This document shows positions 59,160 to 64,000 of a DNA stretch of 64,000 bases, piece after piece. This DNA comes from Liopterus haemorrhoidalis (Eukaryota > Arthropoda > Insecta > Coleoptera > Dytiscidae). A program made the translations under genes and the position numbers. The notes beneath the pieces were generated by a model that had not been told where the DNA came from, did not search any database, and saw nothing but the letters and a program-made list of their open reading frames with translations. The stretch is taken from contig OZ020616.1 of the NCBI GenBank assembly GCA_963971575.1, forward strand, positions 18,921,535 through 18,985,534. Direction: 5' to 3'. Position 1 is the first letter of the stretch. Each line of letters opens with the position of its first letter.

Positions 59160-59713
59160 GTTACAGAGAAGGTTATGCGCAACGCAATGCTGCCAACCGA
59201 ATATCCCCGTTGCCGCGTAATTCAAAATGTTCGTTTATTTTCTGAACAGACCTCGTAAATTGAAAACATGAAAACATGAAAAAATGATTGGTCATGAAAC
59301 CTGGAAACAGGAGGCCTAGGCTCAACTTGGGCTGTCGCGCCAATGATAATTCAATAATTTTATCACCATTTATTTTTATTAAACAAATATATTTATTTTG
59401 TTAATAATTGTTATACACTAACTATAAATTCAAATATACAATATTTATATAATATAACCTTATTTGTTTATCAATTTTTCTTTTCATAAGTTGTCAGCAC
59501 TTAAAACTAATTAAAATATTGTTTGGTTCTTTGGTTTAAGTGGAACTAGATTTTGAAATCTAGTAACTTCTAGATACTACAATTTGTGACAATTTGTACA
59601 TTTTCTGCTTGTTTGAGTATTTGAAAATATTAATTGCTATAATTGAGGAGGGTCAGAACAAAAACCGTTAAATCTCGATAATTAACAAATAATAGTTATT
59701 TATGTATCTAAGG

Positions 59714-60188
59714 CAATGGTTTCCAACCTGTGGGGGGCTCGAGACTATTGCAAGGGGGTTGCGCCTCAAGTCACGCCTTCGGCGTTTGGAAACGAGCTGT
59801 GTTGAAGACGAAGTATCGATCACGTTAAGTGATTGAAAAGGAACTAAGAACAGTGATATCTACAATGATACCACGGTTTGACAAAATGCGTGCTGAAAAA
59901 CAAGCCCAACCATCACATAATTAAAATATGATTATATTTTATTAATTATGTATTCTAGTTTTTGTAGTTTTGTAAGATTTGTTTTTCTTCCATTTAAAAT
60001 TATTATTACTTATAATAAATATTTGATGTATATTTATACATAATATGGTATATTATCTTGTAGCCCATTAAATAAATTACAATATCAGGTGTGTATTTGT
60101 GAAATTAGATTCTTACGAAAATTGTGGGGGGGCCAACAATTTTATCATAAAAAAGGGGGCGGAGGTACAGAAAGGTTGGAAACCACTG
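59714..60188. mobile_element. 475-bp hAT MITE
   Basis: The termini CAATGGTTTCCAACCTGTGG and inverse (GGTTGGAAACCACTG) are hAT type. ATCTAAGG (59706-59713) and ATCTAGGG (60189-60196) make an 8-bp duplication with one mismatch. GGGGGGC tracts lie inside both ends. There is no transposase. Confidence 0.88.
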
Positions 60189-60959
60189 ATCTAGGGAGTA
60201 AAGTGATGGTTTAATCCCAAGAATGTAAGTAATGTCCAAGACGACCGAAGGGAGTCAAGGGTATTTTCATTTGAGGGGTTAATGCATTTTATTCTCGAGA
60301 TGCATACAAAAATTTGCTCACAACGATCAGTTACAATTTATTTAATCAATTTGAAATTTGATTTCATATAATTTTCAAACAGAAATTGATAGACCTAAGT
60401 TATTGTTATATTGCTACGGAGACAGCTTGTTTATATTATGAAAATTAGAACATATATTAGTAAAAGACGAAATAATAGGAGTAAAAAATTATATGGAAAA
60501 TGTACAGAATTACACCGACAATCAGGTAAACAAACAGATAGGTATACTCTCTACCAGATCTCTCTAGTACAGAGCGTGACGTCCCAGATTGATTACCGAG
60601 CGATTCAAGGCAATGTCAGATCAAATCTCTATTTACAAATCGAAAACGCAATAAGTCTGAGAACTGACTATGAGTACGGGCCTCAATAAAAAAAAAATTT
60701 TCAAGCATTTAAATATATTTACAATTGACATTCTTTGGTAAATATTTTAGCAAAATAACATATTCTAAAAGCTGATTTAATGTACTCTCAAGAAAAACAA
60801 ATAAAAGTACCGATTCTCTATGCTCGGGCCAAATTGTCTAGTTTAACTTTTCTCCTGAAGAATTTTTTGTATCTCTTAAAATAAAGAAGTTATTCGAGGT
60901 GCGGCGTTTCAAACAAACACCGTGTATTTCAGAAGCGAGGACCTTTTTTTAAATCTGTT

Positions 60960-61265
60960 TAAGTTCTGTGTAATTGCCTACACTCTTCTTATCACACCAC
61001 TTTCTGAAATCTGTATATGACTTTTAATACAATCTCTTTGATATTTCAGGCAATAATTTGGCAGTTGAATTTATTTATGTAAAATTTATAATTCGTTTCT
61101 TTTGAAAGTTCATTTCTAAGTAAAATTGTAAAATAGTAGTAGTTCTGTGTAATTGCCTACACTCTTCTTATCACACCACTTTCTGAAATCTGTATATGAC
61201 TTTTAATACAATCTCTTTGATTTTTCAGGCAATAATTCGGCAGTTGAATTTATTTATGTAAAATT
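60960..61265 (-). pseudogene. Two tandem tyrosine-recombinase-like fragments
   Basis: Two direct copies (about 60960-61090 and 61140-61265) encode, on the minus strand, TAELLPEKSKRLY, a stop, then SYTDFRKWCDKKSVGNYTE. This resembles the N-terminal core-binding domain of Crypton-like tyrosine recombinases (LPEKS...YekaYddFxkWC). No catalytic Arg/His/Tyr region was seen. The family call is tentative. Confidence 0.5.
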
Positions 61266-61297
61266 TTGCACAAAAATTTGCCATAAATATGTCGTAT

Positions 61298-61480
61298 AGT
61301 CTGTTTCTTTGGTTTAAGCGGAACTAGATTTTCAACTTTAGTAACTTTTATCAAATAAATGAGGTTTTTGATCATTTTGTTTATCAAAAGCCCACTTCAA
61401 ACCTTAAAAAGAGAACTCATGACAACTTAAGAAAATGAAAATTCCAGTTAGTTCCACTTAAACGTTTGGAATAGCCTATA
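61298..61480. mobile_element. CAGTCTGTT-family MITE relic
   Basis: TAGTCTGTTTCTTTGG and GTTTGGAATAGCCTA ends, with AAGCGGAACTAGATTTT inside, relate it to 38134 and 40075. A further half end is at 61512-61545. It sits between the second and third recombinase fragments. Confidence 0.65.
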
Positions 61481-61595
61481 TTTCTGAATTTCGAACAGGG
61501 TATAGAGTTGCAAATCTAGTTCCGCTTAAACCAAAGAAATCGACTATAATTTATTTATGTAAAATTTATAATTATTTTTTTTTGAATGTTCATTT

Positions 61596-61832
61596 CTATG
61601 GAAAATTGTAAAATAGTAGTAGTTCTGTGTAATTGTCTGCACTCTTCTTATCACACCACTTTCTGAAATCTGTATATGCCTTTTCAAACAATCTCTTTTT
61701 TTGCAGCGTTAATCCGGCAGTTGCCTCCATTGCAACTGACTCAATATCTGTTGGTATCCCGATAAAGTTCTCGTCGCCATTATCATTGTTTATTTCTATT
61801 TTGAAATTATTAACAGTGTTATTTGAATACAT
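61596..61832 (-). pseudogene. Third tyrosine-recombinase-like fragment, open
   Basis: 78 codons read MYSNNTVNNFKIEINN, DIESVAMEATAGLTLQKKRL and FEKAYTDFRKWCDKKSADNY. The second half repeats the tandem fragments at 60960-61265 without their stop, while the first half is different. It may be an N-terminal exon of a Crypton-like gene, but the catalytic part is not in the window. Confidence 0.5.
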
Positions 61833-61901
61833 TTTAACAAATATTTACAATATATATTTAAATATAAATTATTTAAAACACTTATTCAATATTGGCACAT
61901 T

Positions 61902-62090
61902 GCCGGTCGCTATGGCGTAGTGGTCAGCTCATTTGACTACTAACCATGGGGGCTCGGGTTCGAATCCCGGTGATGGCATGGATGTTTGTATTTGTTATAA
62001 AATTTCTAATATATCCATAATAAAAATAAATATATCCTGGTTAATGGTCATCGTAGCTAAGACCAAAACATAAAAAAATAAATAAAAAAT
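61902..62090 (+). mobile_element. tRNA-derived SINE, copy 3
   Basis: GGTCGCTATGGCGTAGTGG and GGGTTCGAATCCCGG mark the A and B boxes. The body GTTTGTATTTGT, CTGGTTAATGGTC and GCTAAGACCAAA and an A-rich tail match copy 1. There is no acceptor stem, so it is not a tRNA gene. Confidence 0.87.
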
Positions 62091-62190
62091 ATTTGGCACA
62101 TTCAATGTGACATAAACAAATTCTGTGTTTCATGATGTTTCATAATATAAACAAGCTGTCTCCGTAGCAATATAACAATAACCTATACTT

Positions 62191-63804
62191 GGTTCTTGTT
62201 ACTAAGAATGGATTGTGGGCAAGAGAGGAGCTATTTCGATCTTGTTTTTGATTGGGTAAGAACGTGGAAAAGTTTACACTGTAGAAAAATAGATTTCTGT
62301 CTCAACTTATTCTATTTGTCTCTGTTATTTTAACCCAAATTTGTAAACATAGGCGTACAAACTTACTTTACAGTGAATATATTACTACCTATTATTTCTA
62401 ATAAGTAAAACGGAGGTATATGTTTAAATAATTTTAGAATATAAAGGACAGTGAATAAATAGATATGAAATGAATTTAGAATATATATATTAAGAGAAAT
62501 ATTTTAAAATGAAGTCGTCTGAAAATGAATTAATGTACGTACGCTTCTAGTACTAAACACAACAGTTGTTTTGCTGTCAACTCTCATATTCTTTGCTGTC
62601 AACGAGCACCATATTAATAATTTGTGTTGCCGTTATATGTATTTATATATAACGGCATACACGTCTGTTATATGTATACACGTCTGTGTACGGTTGTGTA
62701 AGATTTATAGTGTCGATTAAATATAAACTTGAAGTGAAGAAGAATCCATTGATGATTCGGACTGATTTCCAATATTATTTTATATATTTTTCTTCATTAT
62801 TTTTTATAAGTTTTGTATAAATAATAAATTTTAATTAAATTTTCAATTGTTAAATTATTTTTTATATGTGACAGGTTTGTATAAATAACATATTTTAATT
62901 TATTGAACTTATTTTTAATTCATTTTAATTATTGAACTGTTCATTTATCTATATTTTACAATTTATTTAGAAATTAAGAATAATAACAATTTTATGCATT
63001 TAATACAATGTTGCATTACTCGAACTGAAGTTTCCCGTTCCGAAAGTGTACGACACTAACCTTTTCAGGAAAATTGTTAGGTTTCGGAACGTGGTTACTG
63101 AAAAATTTGGTTATTTTTTTGTAACCAAACTAACCGTAGAAATATCGCGGTTAGTGTGGTTATTTCCTCCCACTACAAACTTCAGATCTAATGTAAACTA
63201 CAAACGGCGGGAATTTCAAAACAATTACAATAAGACGAGAGTTAAGTGGAGGGAATTAATCGTTTCTTTGTAGTGCAAGTAGTAAATTATAATATTATTT
63301 TACTATAGTCTATAATTAAAACAGTAAGAATGAGTGTAAGTAACTGATTTTTAGTAATATTGATCGATGTCGTGCAAAATAATATCAGGAAAAATCATAT
63401 ATGTTCTTATATAATGTGCCATTATAAACAAGTACTAATAAAACAAATATTTTTATTAATAATTTTGTAAGAGAATATCTATAACCTATAACGTCCATAA
63501 AATGACAGTTCAGTTGTCTGTTTTATCAACTGTGAGGTGTGACTACCGTTCCGTAACTAAAACGCGTTTTCAGGTAACCACAACTTACCACGACATTACC
63601 GTAACCGCGACCGTGGTAGTTAGGTGAGCAGTTACGGAACATTGTATTAATTATAACTTTTTTAAAAAAATTAATTTTGAAACGTCAGATGAGTCGTTGA
63701 ATTTACCGCAAAATTTACTTAATTTTAAATTATAAACTTTAATTTGATACAGTGTGAAAGCGGCCGCGCTCGCAGCGCCATCTACTTCGTTCTTAAAAAC
63801 AAAA
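62191..63804 (+). other. Sequence with nothing recognised
   Basis: AT-rich, with short palindromes (TATATAACGG, ACACGTCTGT repeated near 62640-62690) and an ORF at 63046-63273 without recognisable content. It lies between the inner and outer parts of the large inverted repeat. Confidence 0.4.
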
Positions 63805-64000
63805 TTGAGTATAGGTCTATTGATTTCTGTTTGAAAATTTCATGTAATCAAATTTCAAATTGATTAAATAAATTGTCGTTGATTAAATAAATTAAGTAAC
63901 TCATCGTCGTGAGAAAAGTTTTGTATGCATCACGGGAGTAAAGTGCATTAATCCCTCAAATGAAAATACCCTCGACTCCCTTCGGTCGTCTTGGGCATTA

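Larger units (their letters stand above)
57441..59255. mobile_element. Palindromic mariner with two 5' ends
   Basis: The ends CGAGGTCTGTTCAGAAAATA and inverse are flanked by TA. The left part has 5' UTR and the N-terminal codons in plus orientation (about 57605-57680). The right part has the same start in minus orientation (about 58160-57690) and again the 5' UTR and 5' TIR. The catalytic domain and 3' TIR are absent. A second element is inserted at 58225-59159. Confidence 0.85.
60232..64000. repeat. Large inverted repeat reaching the window end
   Basis: Bases about 60232-60400 match the inverse of about 63805-64000 (CAAGACGACCGAAGGGAGTC and complement). The next part, 60397-60440 (TATTGCTACGGAGACAGC), is inverted at 62152-62190. 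Whether the outer end extends past base 64000 cannot be seen. An ORF at 60411-60689 has no recognised content. Confidence 0.7.

Overview
This is an AT-rich window of animal nuclear DNA, most likely from an insect. The evidence is long introns with canonical splice sites, mariner, Tc1, hAT and PIF/Harbinger elements, Ty3/gypsy and several LINE types, tRNA-derived SINEs, and short TTAGG tracts like the insect telomere repeat. No prokaryotic features, CRISPR arrays or operons were seen.

The left 40.8 kb is best read as one plus-strand gene that starts before base 1. I assemble seven coding exons with matching intron phases: 2-3383, 5066-5397 (donor uncertain), 5684-16820, 22211-22332, 23538-23936, 31261-31455 and 40617-40811 (TAA stop). 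About 15.8 kb of coding sequence, or some 5,250 residues, is visible. Exons 1 and 3 hold huge cysteine arrays (CDCxxCxCxPC type) with at least four repeat periods (about 99, 138, 114-120 and 63 bp). Exon 3 alone is 11.1 kb. Exons 4-5 encode a charged, partly coiled-coil segment. Exons 6-7 together encode one fibronectin type III-like domain split by a 9.2-kb intron. I cannot name the gene; metal binding or a disulphide-linked structural role is inference.

The introns and the 23 kb downstream are filled with mobile elements, many nested: a hAT element holding a deleted gypsy element holding a MITE; a three-level MITE nest in intron 6; a Tc1 element holding a 3.4-kb foldback and a SINE; and two mariner elements rebuilt as palindromes, one with two 3' ends and one with two 5' ends. 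Most transposon genes are broken by deletions, frameshifts or stops, so this part is a transposon graveyard. Foldback and inverted-repeat structures are unusually frequent.

Stretches with nothing recognised are listed as such. Splice sites, family assignments and target-site duplications were read by eye, without database searches.
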